Position numbers and translations under genes: made by a program
In this document: positions 1 to 6,880 of the stretch, in pieces
Numbering within the stretch: the first letter of the stretch is position 1
How the letters are laid out: each line of letters opens with the position of its first letter
Source of the DNA: Niallia circulans
GTDB lineage: Bacteria; Bacillota; Bacilli; Bacillales; Cytobacillaceae
Assembly (NCBI RefSeq): GCF_007273535.1
Contig: NZ_RIBP01000001.1
Span: 992,001-1,056,000, forward strand
Direction: 5' to 3'
DNA: 64,000 nt
Notes under the pieces: model-generated
Seen by the model: only the letters and a program-made list of their open reading frames with translations
What the model was told of the DNA's origin: nothing
Databases searched by the model: none

Positions 1-2
1 TA

Positions 3-491
3 CATAATCTTAACATCTCAGATATTATTAGAAATCAAGAAGATCCAGGCATAGAAGTATCAGGAAAAGGAAATAAAGCAAGATACATTCCCCTTCCTGT
101 TCCTTTATATGAATTGTTATTGGATTATGAACGAATATACCGTCCTATACCTAAACCTAATCATTCCAATGCGTTTTTCCTATCCAAAAGAGGGTTGAGA
201 ATTTCCAGAAGAAGAATACAAGAAGTAACAGAGAATGCTTTTGACTTTTTAAGGCAGCAACCTGGATATCAATACTTAGAGCAAAAAAAACTAACAGCTC
301 ATAAATTACGCCATACCTTCGGAACAGGTATGGTTCGGGATGGAACGGATTTAGTAACTATACAACAGCTGATGGGGCATACAAATTTAAATACTACACA
401 AATTTATACCCATGTTAGCAATGAACAGAAGCAAAAAGCTATGAGAAATAAGGATGTCTCAAGATTTTTTAGTGATTATAATCACCCGTAA
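3..491 (+). CDS. Tyrosine recombinase/integrase, C-terminal part (cut by window edge)
   Basis: The frame is open from base 3, so the gene begins before the window. About 162 residues are visible. An early 'SGKGNKARYIPLP' stretch matches the beta-strand region of XerC/D and phage integrases. Catalytic residues follow: the H-x-x-R box (HKLRH, bases 300-314), a second His in LMGHTNL and the nucleophile Tyr in TTQIYTH (codon at base 405). The catalytic domain is therefore intact and ends at a normal stop. Such enzymes insert, excise or resolve DNA by strand exchange through a 3'-phosphotyrosine bond. The flanking genes are accessory in character, so this may be the integrase of an integrative element lying mostly left of the window. 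A Xer-like housekeeping recombinase is less likely given the divergent sequence. The N-terminal arm-binding domain cannot be assessed. Confidence 0.9.
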   Translation, partial: HNLNISDIIRNQEDPGIEVSGKGNKARYIPLPVPLYELLLDYERIYRPIPKPNHSNAFFLSKRGLRISRRRIQEVTENAFDFLRQQPGYQYLEQKKLTAHKLRHTFGTGMVRDGTDLVTIQQLMGHTNLNTTQIYTHVSNEQKQKAMRNKDVSRFFSDYNHP

Positions 492-656
492 ACCATTGAT
501 ACTATTAGGTTTTGCGGGGTTTTTGCTTAAAAATCGCATACGCTGAGACGAAATTAGAATAGCTAGTATGATGAACCACTCATTAAATTGTACAGAATGC
601 GTTTCTCTGCCTACATTTAATCCACCATTTTTGATAAGCCCCTTTTTAAATAGGTT

Positions 657-709
657 ATCAAATCTAGTAGTAATATTTTTGGAAAGTCGTAATTGCTACT
701 AGATTTGAT
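657..709. repeat. Inverted repeat, 14-bp perfect arms
   Basis: Arms at 657-670 and 696-709 (atcaaatctagtag and its complement) are perfect and separated by 25 bases. No T-run follows on either strand, so it is not a classic terminator. It lies about 170 bp after the integrase stop, where recombination sites are often found, but nothing proves that role. The rest of 492-830 holds no gene that I can see. Confidence 0.45.
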
Positions 710-833
710 TATTAAATATATTGAATGCGTAAAATTATAAAAAAGGAGGATTAATTAGACAATCCTCAAAACATTGGAATAAGCCTCCATACTAGTTCTC
801 TTTAAAATTGCAAATATAATTTATGTATCATTC

Positions 834-886
834 AGTAAAGAAAACAGACTTCAACTAAATGGAAGTCTGTTTTCTTTACTTTTTAT
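834..886 (+). terminator. Strong rho-independent terminator
   Basis: A perfect 19-bp stem (834-852 with 862-880) has a 9-base loop and is followed by TTTTT. The left flank is not A-rich enough for a good reverse tail, so it most likely ends plus-strand transcripts from the integrase side. It also separates that region from the minus-strand gene ending at 941. Confidence 0.8.
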
Positions 887-940
887 CTCTCAACTAAGCA
901 ATAAAAACAATTCATTAATTGTTTTTATTTTTTTGAAATT

Positions 941-1114
941 TTATTTCACCTTATTATATATTGAAATTAGTAAACCAATAATTACTCCACCGAATATTGC
1001 AAATAGAAAATAAGGTGTCAAATCTCCATTAAAGATACTAAAGATTAAAATAAAGAATAATATGCAGGCAAAAACACTAGTAATAATGGTGGAATATAAT
1101 TTTAAACCAATCAT
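941..1114 (-). CDS. Small two-helix membrane protein (57 aa), unknown function
   Basis: The ORF starts MIGLKLYSTI and ends ISIYNKVK, with two hydrophobic segments (about residues 8-27 and 34-53) split by a short polar NGDLT turn. It is too short for routine ORF calling. An AGGAG sequence directly abuts the ATG, which is too close for normal initiation, so translation may be weak or may start elsewhere. It lies downstream of, and on the same strand as, the ABC-2 permease ending at 1306, and could be the last gene of that unit. Tiny two-helix proteins next to export permeases are often immunity or accessory proteins. That is inference; I do not recognise the family. Confidence 0.45.
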   Translation of the reverse strand: MIGLKLYSTIITSVFACILFFILIFSIFNGDLTPYFLFAIFGGVIIGLLISIYNKVK

Positions 1115-1305
1115 CTCCTAAAATATAACTAAAAAGACTACAAAGTAGTAAAATTACAGATAACAGTTTATTAAAAAAATTTGGTGCAATGAATAATAGT
1201 TTAGAAATATTCTCCACATACAGTAGAAACAATTTGTAGTTATGCTTAACTTTTATGAATCTAAACCATTACCTTTAACCCGGCTTTTTTATTAGGAGAT
1301 TTGAA

Positions 1306-2244
1306 TTAACTTTCATAGGAACTCCGTTTAAATAGTAATATATAGTTTATTAATATTGAGATTGAAAATGTAAAGAGAATAATCAAAAATGAAGAAATAA
1401 ATTTTGTATTTTCAACTAATTCTATGGTTACTACACCGTAAAAATCAAAAATCTTATTTCCAAAGAAGAAAATAGAATTTTTCAAATCATATGTACCAAA
1501 GTTAGGTAGTACGAATGTATACACTATAACTATGATTAAACCAACATAAATATTTTTAAATAAAATACCTAAAGTATATCCAATCTCAGCAAAAAATAAA
1601 GCAATACCATACGCAAAAATAATCTTTAATAAAACTGGAGAACTACTTGTATAAATACTAGAATCTATTGCAAATTCTTTAATAGGTATTTTGTTTTCCA
1701 AATATCTAAACTGGAACTCTCCTGCTATATATGCAAGTGTTAAAGCTGCAAGTAAAATAACTAGACTACTAATAGCAAGGGATAATTGCTTAGCTGCTCC
1801 CCATTGCCTTTTATTTATTCTAACTGTACGAAGTTTAATAGTTTTGTATCTGTAATCATTTGTAGAAAACAGTAACCCCACAACTCCAAAGACTATTGGA
1901 AAATATAGAAATGATGATTCTAATAGCTGAGATAATCTATATTCAGAACTGGCAGCAAATATATATCTACTAATAGTATTTTTATAATAAGCAATTGGGT
2001 TACTTATTAGGCCGCCTTCTAAATTAGTTTCAACATTGTATTCAGCGTTAAGATCTTCTTCAACATCAAGATTATTTTTTTGATAATAATTTAATGTGTA
2101 TTCATACTCAGAGTACGAATCAGTCACTGCTGTGTAATTAATATATAAAATTACTCCAAATAATAAAAGGAGAAATATTGACATATTATCATACATTTTA
2201 GATCTTAATCCATATTTTATTTCCTGTTCAATATATTTCTTCAT
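1306..2244 (-). CDS. ABC-2 type transporter permease-like membrane protein
   Basis: This 312-residue protein has about six predicted membrane helices. One lies near residues 20-40, a large extracytoplasmic loop follows (about 41-105), and five more are spread from about 108 to 306. This is the layout of ABC-2 permeases of peptide or bacteriocin self-protection exporters. The cytoplasmic stretch after helix 2 (YRYKTIKLRTVRINKRQW, about residues 132-149) resembles the coupling-helix region of that family. GGAGG sits 8 bases before the ATG. No ATP-binding subunit lies next to it within the window, which is odd for an ABC transporter; it may borrow an ATPase or be the remnant of a longer operon. 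It is divergent from the small membrane protein and secreted protein at 2616-3561, which fits a producer/immunity locus. Confidence 0.6.
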   Translation of the reverse strand: MKKYIEQEIKYGLRSKMYDNMSIFLLLLFGVILYINYTAVTDSYSEYEYTLNYYQKNNLDVEEDLNAEYNVETNLEGGLISNPIAYYKNTISRYIFAASSEYRLSQLLESSFLYFPIVFGVVGLLFSTNDYRYKTIKLRTVRINKRQWGAAKQLSLAISSLVILLAALTLAYIAGEFQFRYLENKIPIKEFAIDSSIYTSSSPVLLKIIFAYGIALFFAEIGYTLGILFKNIYVGLIIVIVYTFVLPNFGTYDLKNSIFFFGNKIFDFYGVVTIELVENTKFISSFLIILFTFSISILINYILLFKRSSYES

Positions 2245-2418
2245 CGTAAATATCCTCCAACAAAACTCCGCTGCTACTAAAATCTAATAAGGCTATTTCA
2301 TTATCTTTAAATACAAACAATGATCAATTATATCATTATTAAAACTAATTGATGTCCAAACCACCCATTTTCACACTTCAATATTTACGGTAGGAATATA
2401 TACCAGATTAGATTTATT

Positions 2419-2447
2419 TTGACATTTTGTCAACGGAATATTATATT
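2419..2447 (+). promoter_or_regulatory. SigA promoter with dyad over the -35 box
   Basis: TTGACA (2419-2424), a 17-base spacer and TATATT (2442-2447) form a near-consensus vegetative promoter pointing at the gene at 2616. The -35 is part of a perfect dyad TTGACA-ttt-TGTCAA (2419-2433), a plausible repressor site. The leader of about 160 bases also contains a 7-bp-arm hairpin at 2484-2501. Confidence 0.6.
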
Positions 2448-2615
2448 TTTATATGTAAACGTATTGTTGGAAGATTGTATATCATAACAAGCTGTTGTTA
2501 TCTTTCTCAATAAATAGATCATTTTTGTAGCAAAAATATTAATAACTCCAACTCCACCTTGCTTTTCTTAAATGAATTGTATGCTTATTTAGATAATAAA
2601 AGGAGGTAAATTACT

Positions 2616-2828
2616 ATGAAGTTTTTTAAGAAGATGAATGAAAAACAAAAAGTAAATACAAAAAAAGCTGCAGAGATTACTTGTGTGTTTTATATGATAA
2701 GCTTACTAATACACTCAACTTTTATATTTATTTCAACAGGAAAATTGTTAAGTTCTTCTTTTTATATATTAATAGCTGGATTAATCGTTTTCTTTTGTAG
2801 TGAGGTTATTTTCAATAAAAAAGGTTGA
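2616..2828 (+). CDS. Small two-helix membrane protein (70 aa), possible immunity protein
   Basis: An excellent ribosome binding site (AAAGGAGG, 9 bases before ATG) precedes a 70-residue protein. The N-terminus is lysine-rich and cytoplasmic-looking (residues 1-17). Two hydrophobic helices follow (about 20-40 and 46-64), then a short basic tail NKKG. The gene is 58 bp upstream of the secreted protein at 2887 on the same strand and shares its promoter at 2419-2447. Its position directly before a secreted, pore-like protein suggests an immunity or processing helper, as in many small bacteriocin operons. No family is recognised, so the role is inferred from position only. Confidence 0.65.
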   Translation: MKFFKKMNEKQKVNTKKAAEITCVFYMISLLIHSTFIFISTGKLLSSSFYILIAGLIVFFCSEVIFNKKG

Positions 2829-2886
2829 CTTTCCATTATTTAACATATATGTTTTTATATGTTGAATTAACAAAGGGGGAGCAATC

Positions 2887-3561
2887 ATGTTAAAAACACA
2901 AAAAAGTATTCGCAGTCTAATTATTATTTTAGTTTTCTTTTTAGTCTTTTCGGTATCAATACCAATTAAGTCTTCCGCGGAAGATTATGATGAAACTACA
3001 GTGTTACCATCAGACATTAATGAACAATTAGACAATCTAATAATTTTATTAAAAGAGATGAATTCTCTTGAAATTGATTTACTAGATATTGAGAATAATA
3101 GTAATCAACAAATTGCAGATTTAAGTTCAGAAGCAAAAAATCTATATTTAGGTTACGAGGAAATGGTAGATAATGGAGAGTATGAAGATCTAGTAGAAGA
3201 GTTATCAGAGGTTGAATACAAGATAACAGATGATTCTCTATTCACATCGGTAAATTTTAGTGGTACGAAGGTAATGGCAAAATCAAAAGGTGAAGTAAAA
3301 ATCTCAAATGCTACTATAAAAAAATTAAATGAATTAACTGGTTGGAGTGGCGGAATTTTTGGAGTAGCAGCTGCACTTATTAAAATGAAATTAGGATTGA
3401 GTCCAACAGCTTTAACATTATTAATAATCGCTGTAGGTGGTCTTGGTCTGAAAGCCGTTAACTCATGTAATAAGTATAATAAGGGTATTATATTAAAAGG
3501 GTCGTTTATTGGCCCAGTAACAATGCCTCTAGGGACAGTTACATGTAAACCGGTTAAATAA
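2887..3561 (+). CDS. Secreted protein with hydrophobic glycine-rich C-terminal region; candidate bacteriocin precursor
   Basis: The protein has 224 residues. A clear Sec signal peptide (basic start, hydrophobic core at about residues 11-26, SSA-E cleavage near residue 31) leads an acidic, helical region (about 33-115). Then come two hydrophobic Gly/Ala-rich segments (about 149-168 and 172-192) and a Cys-containing tail (NSCNKYNKG ... VTCKPVK) whose two Cys could form a disulphide. The pattern of signal peptide, acidic propeptide and hydrophobic disulphide-bearing C-terminus resembles precursors such as B. subtilis SdpC, although I see no clear sequence identity to it. AAGGGGGAG precedes the ATG. 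It follows the 70-residue membrane protein, and the operon ends at the hairpin at 3593. A non-toxic secreted protein remains possible. Confidence 0.6.
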   Translation: MLKTQKSIRSLIIILVFFLVFSVSIPIKSSAEDYDETTVLPSDINEQLDNLIILLKEMNSLEIDLLDIENNSNQQIADLSSEAKNLYLGYEEMVDNGEYEDLVEELSEVEYKITDDSLFTSVNFSGTKVMAKSKGEVKISNATIKKLNELTGWSGGIFGVAAALIKMKLGLSPTALTLLIIAVGGLGLKAVNSCNKYNKGIILKGSFIGPVTMPLGTVTCKPVK

Positions 3562-3592
3562 ATGTTGAACAAGCCTGTGCATAACTGCTGGC

Positions 3593-3636
3593 CCCGTAAA
3601 TGTTGATACCATTTTAACATTTACGGGAGTTTTTTT
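3593..3636 (+). terminator. Rho-independent terminator of the secreted-protein operon
   Basis: A perfect 12-bp stem (3593-3604 with 3616-3627) and 11-base loop are followed by AGTTTTTTT. It lies 32 bp after the stop of the gene at 2887-3561. Confidence 0.85.
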
Positions 3637-3645
3637 ACGACATCA

Positions 3646-3888
3646 TTATCTCAGTACTCCAACCTTAACTTTATTTGGAGCAGAGTTTGGCAGCGTTATC
3701 CACCACTCTCCACGTTCAGGTTCAATATAAAACGTTCCTTTAGGAGTAGAATTTTCCTCTTTATAGTCTATTCCAATGGAAGTAATCATCTTATATAAAA
3801 TATCTTCCTGATTATTCAATGAAACATCTATCCAAATAGTAGCACTATCCTTGATCTCTGGATACGTCCCATCAAAAGGGTATTCCAA
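3646..3888 (-). CDS. Hypothetical ORF, probable C-terminal remnant
   Basis: This is an 80-residue frame ending NKVKVGVLR, with a credible amino-acid mix (Trp, acidic and beta-strand-like stretches such as TFYIEPERGEWWITLP). It has only a TTG start, no Shine-Dalgarno sequence, and an in-frame stop three codons upstream. It therefore reads like the 3' part of a gene whose 5' part was lost, perhaps during insertion of the IS3 element 190 bp away. No family is recognised. It converges on the terminator at 3593-3636. Confidence 0.35.
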   Translation of the reverse strand: MEYPFDGTYPEIKDSATIWIDVSLNNQEDILYKMITSIGIDYKEENSTPKGTFYIEPERGEWWITLPNSAPNKVKVGVLR

Positions 3889-4120
3889 ACTATATTAGTT
3901 GCTTTTAGTAGCTAGCTCATTATCTTGTTTTGTTATTCAAAATTTTTATTTTATATCTCTACATAATCAATCACCTTATTCACACTTTTTTTCATTTTGA
4001 TTTGAAACAAGAGTACCTTTAATTTAATGAGCATCCTGAAGATAAACCACAAGTATTTTGGAGTTAGTATAGTTTCATGGACACAATTTAATTAAGTCCT
4101 TACAATTATTTTGAGAGGAT

Positions 4121-4405
4121 GTGTCCGAATTGGAACGTAAACCTGCAGGCAAAAAATATAACGATGATTTTAAGAAAACGATTGTGGATTTGTATCATTC
4201 CGGCAGCCCGGTTAAAGAATTAAGCAGCGAATATGGCGTATCAAAAGTAACAATTTATAAATGGGTGAAAGACTTTACCCCTATTGGTTCAGAAAAAGAG
4301 GCGCTGACACCAAAAGAGTTAGGTGAGATTCAGAAAGAAAACCTTCGGTTAAAACAGGAGGTGGAAATCCTAAAAAAGGCTATGGCCATATTCGCGAAAA
4401 AGTAA
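4121..4405 (+). CDS. IS3-family transposase OrfA
   Basis: This 94-residue DNA-binding subunit starts at GTG 4121 (MSELERKPAGKKYND). It has an HTH (about residues 28-50, VKELSSEYGVSKVTIYKWVK) and a leucine-zipper-like coiled coil (about 62-88, ENLRLKQEVEILKKAM) that promotes multimerisation. It binds the element ends. Near its 3' end lies the slippery heptamer A-AAA-AAG (4372-4378), read in this frame as cta-aaa-aag. A -1 shift there joins it to the orfB frame and makes the OrfAB transposase. OrfA alone normally acts as a regulator. Confidence 0.88.
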   Translation: MSELERKPAGKKYNDDFKKTIVDLYHSGSPVKELSSEYGVSKVTIYKWVKDFTPIGSEKEALTPKELGEIQKENLRLKQEVEILKKAMAIFAKK

Positions 4406-5280
4406 CCGAAGCAGAGCTCATCGATTTTATCGAGGAACACAAGGATCAATATCCCGTCCAGAAAATGTGCGAAGTACTGGCCATGCCAAGAAGTAGCTAC
4501 TATGGCTCCCTTGAAAAAACGACGTCAAAACGTGAACTGGAAAACCAGGAACTCACGCAGGAAATCCAACGGATTCACCTGGAAAGTAAGGCGCGTTATG
4601 GCGCACCGAAAGTCCATAAGACCCTATCGAACCACGGAGTTTGTTTAAGCCTGAAGCGTGTCCAGCGCTTAATGAGAAAGGCAGGCATCCGTTCGATTAC
4701 CAGGAAAAAATACCGTCCTTTCCCCTCAAAAGAAAAGGTTGTGCAGCTGGGTAATCTTTTAAAAAGAGACTTCTCTACCTGCACGTTCAATGAGAAATGG
4801 GTGGCGGATATTACGTATATTCCTACGGTAAAAGACGGTTGGTGCTATCTGGCCTCAGTATTGGATCTGCATTCGAAAAAAATTGTTGGCTATTCTTTTT
4901 CTCGTTTTATGACTTCGGAATTAGTGATCGAAGCACTTCAAAACGCCTGTTTTTCTCAAAAGCCCCGAAAGGGCTTAATTCTTCATACCGATCTTGGCTC
5001 ACAATATACCAGCAGTGAGTTTACTCAGCATGTCCAAAAATACGGAATCAGGCAGTCTTTCAGTCAGAAAGGCTGTCCTTATGACAATGCCTGTATAGAG
5101 TCATTTCACGCCATATTAAAGAAAGAAGAAGTCTATCATACCCAGTACACAGACTACCGGGCAGCGAAGCTGGCCATGTTTCAGTTTATAGAGGGCTGGT
5201 ACAACAGAAACAGAATTCACAGCAGCATCGGCTATCAAACACCTCAAGCTATGGAGGATCAGATTAGAAGAACCGCTTAA
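4378..5280 (+). CDS. IS3-family transposase OrfB / OrfAB catalytic part (expressed by -1 frameshift)
   Basis: The orfB frame is open from the slippery site (KGYGHIREKVTEAELIDFIEE...), with a possible internal ATG at 4465. It contains an HTH_21-like region (RYGAPKVHKTL) and an rve integrase core with the DDE triad: D in WVADITYI, D in LHTDLGSQYTS, and E in PYDNACIESFHAILKKE, 35 residues after the second D. The C-terminus YNRNRIHSSIGYQTPQ is family-typical. The enzyme cuts and joins the element ends through a circular intermediate. No inactivating mutation is visible, so the copy may be active. Confidence 0.88.
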   Translation, partial: GYGHIREKVTEAELIDFIEEHKDQYPVQKMCEVLAMPRSSYYGSLEKTTSKRELENQELTQEIQRIHLESKARYGAPKVHKTLSNHGVCLSLKRVQRLMRKAGIRSITRKKYRPFPSKEKVVQLGNLLKRDFSTCTFNEKWVADITYIPTVKDGWCYLASVLDLHSKKIVGYSFSRFMTSELVIEALQNACFSQKPRKGLILHTDLGSQYTSSEFTQHVQKYGIRQSFSQKGCPYDNACIESFHAILKKEEVYHTQYTDYRAAKLAMFQFIEGWYNRNRIHSSIGYQTPQAMEDQIRRTA

Positions 5281-5345
5281 TACTTAACTTTTTTGTGTCC
5301 AAATTATTGACTCAAATCCATAAAGCAGCCTTGTTAACTATTTTA

Positions 5346-5657
5346 TTATTTAAGAAGTTTGTTTAGAAATGCTGTATATTCCTGTTCTTTCATTGTAATA
5401 TCTATTCTGTCAACCCTATCTGCATTAGCAAACAATATCGGTGTTTGGCTGAATTTGGTTCCTGTTTGTCCAATCCCACTAATCATGAAATTAAGTACTT
5501 TAAAGCAATTTGTATCTAATCCATTTTCCGCCTCATTCTTTATACTAATAGTTACAAATCCATCAATTCTTGAAAATCTCTTTCTTTGTGGTGAGATATC
5601 TTGCCTTCTACAGTATCCTTTTACTGCCTCTTTAAAATAATCTACCTTAGGATCCAT
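5346..5657 (-). CDS. Hypothetical protein, 103 aa; paralogue of the gene at 31499
   Basis: The sequence runs from MDPKVDYFKE to YTAFLNKLLK and is mixed alpha/beta and soluble-looking, with no signal peptide or membrane segment. A proper site (GAGGTGAT) lies before the ATG. A second copy at 31499-31810 is about 83% identical. The conserved run GLDTNCFKVLNF and the block RVDRIDITMKE show selection at the protein level. I recognise no domain. The homology of the two loci extends past the gene into the 65-bp intergenic repeat, so the gene seems to have moved or duplicated together with that repeat. It begins 44 bp from the right end of the IS3 element. Confidence 0.6.
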   Translation of the reverse strand: MDPKVDYFKEAVKGYCRRQDISPQRKRFSRIDGFVTISIKNEAENGLDTNCFKVLNFMISGIGQTGTKFSQTPILFANADRVDRIDITMKEQEYTAFLNKLLK

Positions 5658-5742
5658 TTGACTATAATCACCTCATTCAGATTTAACCCACTCACTAAAC
5701 CTAACTTTTTAATTCGTTGAGTGTTTTACCGATTCCTTCTGG

Positions 5743-5803
5743 CACTATCCTGCCATATTTCAAGTTTTTTTTTTCAGTTATTATAGGAATGCTGCCACTA
5801 TAG
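5743..5803. repeat. Dispersed 65-bp intergenic repeat, copy 1
   Basis: This copy of the recurrent motif (consensus CTGCCACGTTTCTTCC ... TTATTACAGGAATGCTGCCAC) carries 'atcctgccatatttc' and 'ttataggaatgctgccac'. It sits upstream of the 103-residue gene. Related tail text (ccagttaatttaagt) follows at about 5828. The motif is read on the plus strand. Confidence 0.6.
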
Positions 5804-5984
5804 CGCCATAGCCAATAAACATTATTTCCCCAGTTAATTTAAGTTCACAAGTTTGGTTTTTATTTAGGTAATATAACAAAGTAATGCCTTCACCTCTGTC
5901 AAAAAATGCATTCTATAACTCTTGGTAAATACATCATTCCCCTTTTTATTCCTTCAACTAAGGTTTTTAATAATCAAAAAAAAA

Positions 5985-6026
5985 TTGACACTATACTGTT
6001 ATATACAGCATACTGTTATTAACAGT
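5985..6026 (+). promoter_or_regulatory. padR promoter with two tandem dyads
   Basis: TTGACA (5985-5990) and CATACT (6009-6014), spaced 18 bases apart, form a SigA promoter. Two dyads overlap it: CTGT-tatat-ACAG (5996-6008) and the perfect ACTGTTA-t-TAACAGT (6012-6026). The PadR protein encoded 38 bp downstream probably binds here and represses its own operon. Confidence 0.65.
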
Positions 6027-6063
6027 ACTTTATTATCGATAAAAAAAGGAGGTTATTTACTTT

Positions 6064-6393
6064 ATGAAACATACTGGGAGACATACAGGTGCATTTCTAT
6101 TGCTGTTTTTAACAGAGGGTGATAACTATGGAGGAAAACTCCTACAAAAATGCGAGGAAGAACTTCCCATCAATCCAATTGATAGTGCGATATTATATCG
6201 CACATTAAAAAAATTACAGGTGGAAGGTGCTGTGGAGTCTTATCTTGATGTATCTGATGGAGATAAACCAATTAGGATGTACAAAATCACTAATGTAGGG
6301 AAAAAGAGATTAGAAGAATTCCAAATAGATATTGAAGAAAAAATAAAAAATTTATCGTTTTTCCTAGAAAGATATAAAACATGGAAAGATTAA
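6064..6393 (+). CDS. PadR-family transcriptional regulator
   Basis: This 109-residue protein is a compact PadR winged helix. The HTH spans about residues 10-60 (TGAFLLLFLTEGDNYGGKLLQKCEEEL ... SAILYRTLKKLQVEGAVES), the wing is at GDKPIRMYKITNVGKKRLEEF, and a C-terminal dimerisation helix follows. GGAGG lies 11 bases before the ATG. PadR proteins are ligand-responsive repressors that usually sit beside the transporter or enzyme they control. Here two permease-half genes follow at once (6398, 6877), and two dyads overlap the promoter. Autorepression with control of the downstream exporter is the likely mode. The inducer is unknown. Confidence 0.85.
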   Translation: MKHTGRHTGAFLLLFLTEGDNYGGKLLQKCEEELPINPIDSAILYRTLKKLQVEGAVESYLDVSDGDKPIRMYKITNVGKKRLEEFQIDIEEKIKNLSFFLERYKTWKD

Positions 6394-6397
6394 AATA

Positions 6398-6880
6398 ATG
6401 ATTAGTGGAATTATTCTCTATACTATTGCCGCTATTTTTTTGGGAAATTCCTTCATAAAAGACAAACATAAAACAAAGGCTGCCCTTTTGAGTTCATGGA
6501 AAATGTTCCGCAATGTTTTACCGGATTTATTAGCGATTATGCTTTTTATTGGGCTGGCATTATCGTTATTTACACCGAATCTTATCTCGTCAGTTATTGG
6601 TGAAAGTTCCGGCTTATTAGGTATCATTTACTCAACAATCGTCGGCTCTATTGCTTTAATACCGAGCTTTATTGTCTTTCCTCTTGGCCATACATTAATT
6701 CAAAATGGTGCCGCGCTTCCACAAGTAGCTGTATTAATGTCAACAATGATGTCCGTAGGACTTGTAACTTTATCCATGGAACAAAAAACTTTCGGAAGAA
6801 GATTTGCTTATGCCCGAAATATTTCTGCCATAATAATGTCTCTTCTATTTGGATTGATTATTGGGGTGGTAATGACATGA
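6398..6880 (+). CDS. Membrane permease half-protein 1 (YraQ/DUF318-like)
   Basis: The 160-residue hydrophobic protein has about five helices. The segment SSWKMFRNVLPDLLAIMLFIGLAL, then LIPSFIVFPLGHTLIQNGAALPQVAVLMSTMM, resembles half of the YraQ/ArsP (DUF318) permease family, where two homologous halves carry a Pro-Gly-rich re-entrant motif. The gene starts 4 bp after padR and overlaps the next permease by 4 bp (ATGA), so all three are one operon. Full-length relatives are single proteins of 300 or more residues; here the halves are separate genes. Some ArsP members export organoarsenicals, but the substrate here is unknown. Confidence 0.65.
   Translation: MISGIILYTIAAIFLGNSFIKDKHKTKAALLSSWKMFRNVLPDLLAIMLFIGLALSLFTPNLISSVIGESSGLLGIIYSTIVGSIALIPSFIVFPLGHTLIQNGAALPQVAVLMSTMMSVGLVTLSMEQKTFGRRFAYARNISAIIMSLLFGLIIGVVMT

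Larger units (their letters stand above)
4078..5301 (+). mobile_element. IS3-family insertion sequence (1,224 bp), apparently complete
   Basis: Terminal inverted repeats start TGGACACAA at 4078 and end ...TTGTGTCCA at 5301. About 17 of the outer 20 bases match and the ends show the TG...CA tips usual for IS3 elements. Inside are orfA and orfB in the -1 arrangement. I see no matching 3-5 bp target duplication (TCA on the left, AAT on the right). The insertion is therefore old, or one flank was rearranged after insertion. Confidence 0.85.

Noticed and set aside
3153..3620. 155-codon minus-strand frame opposite the secreted-protein gene
   Set aside because: It is the shadow of the plus-strand gene at 2887-3561, has no ribosome site and low-complexity composition.
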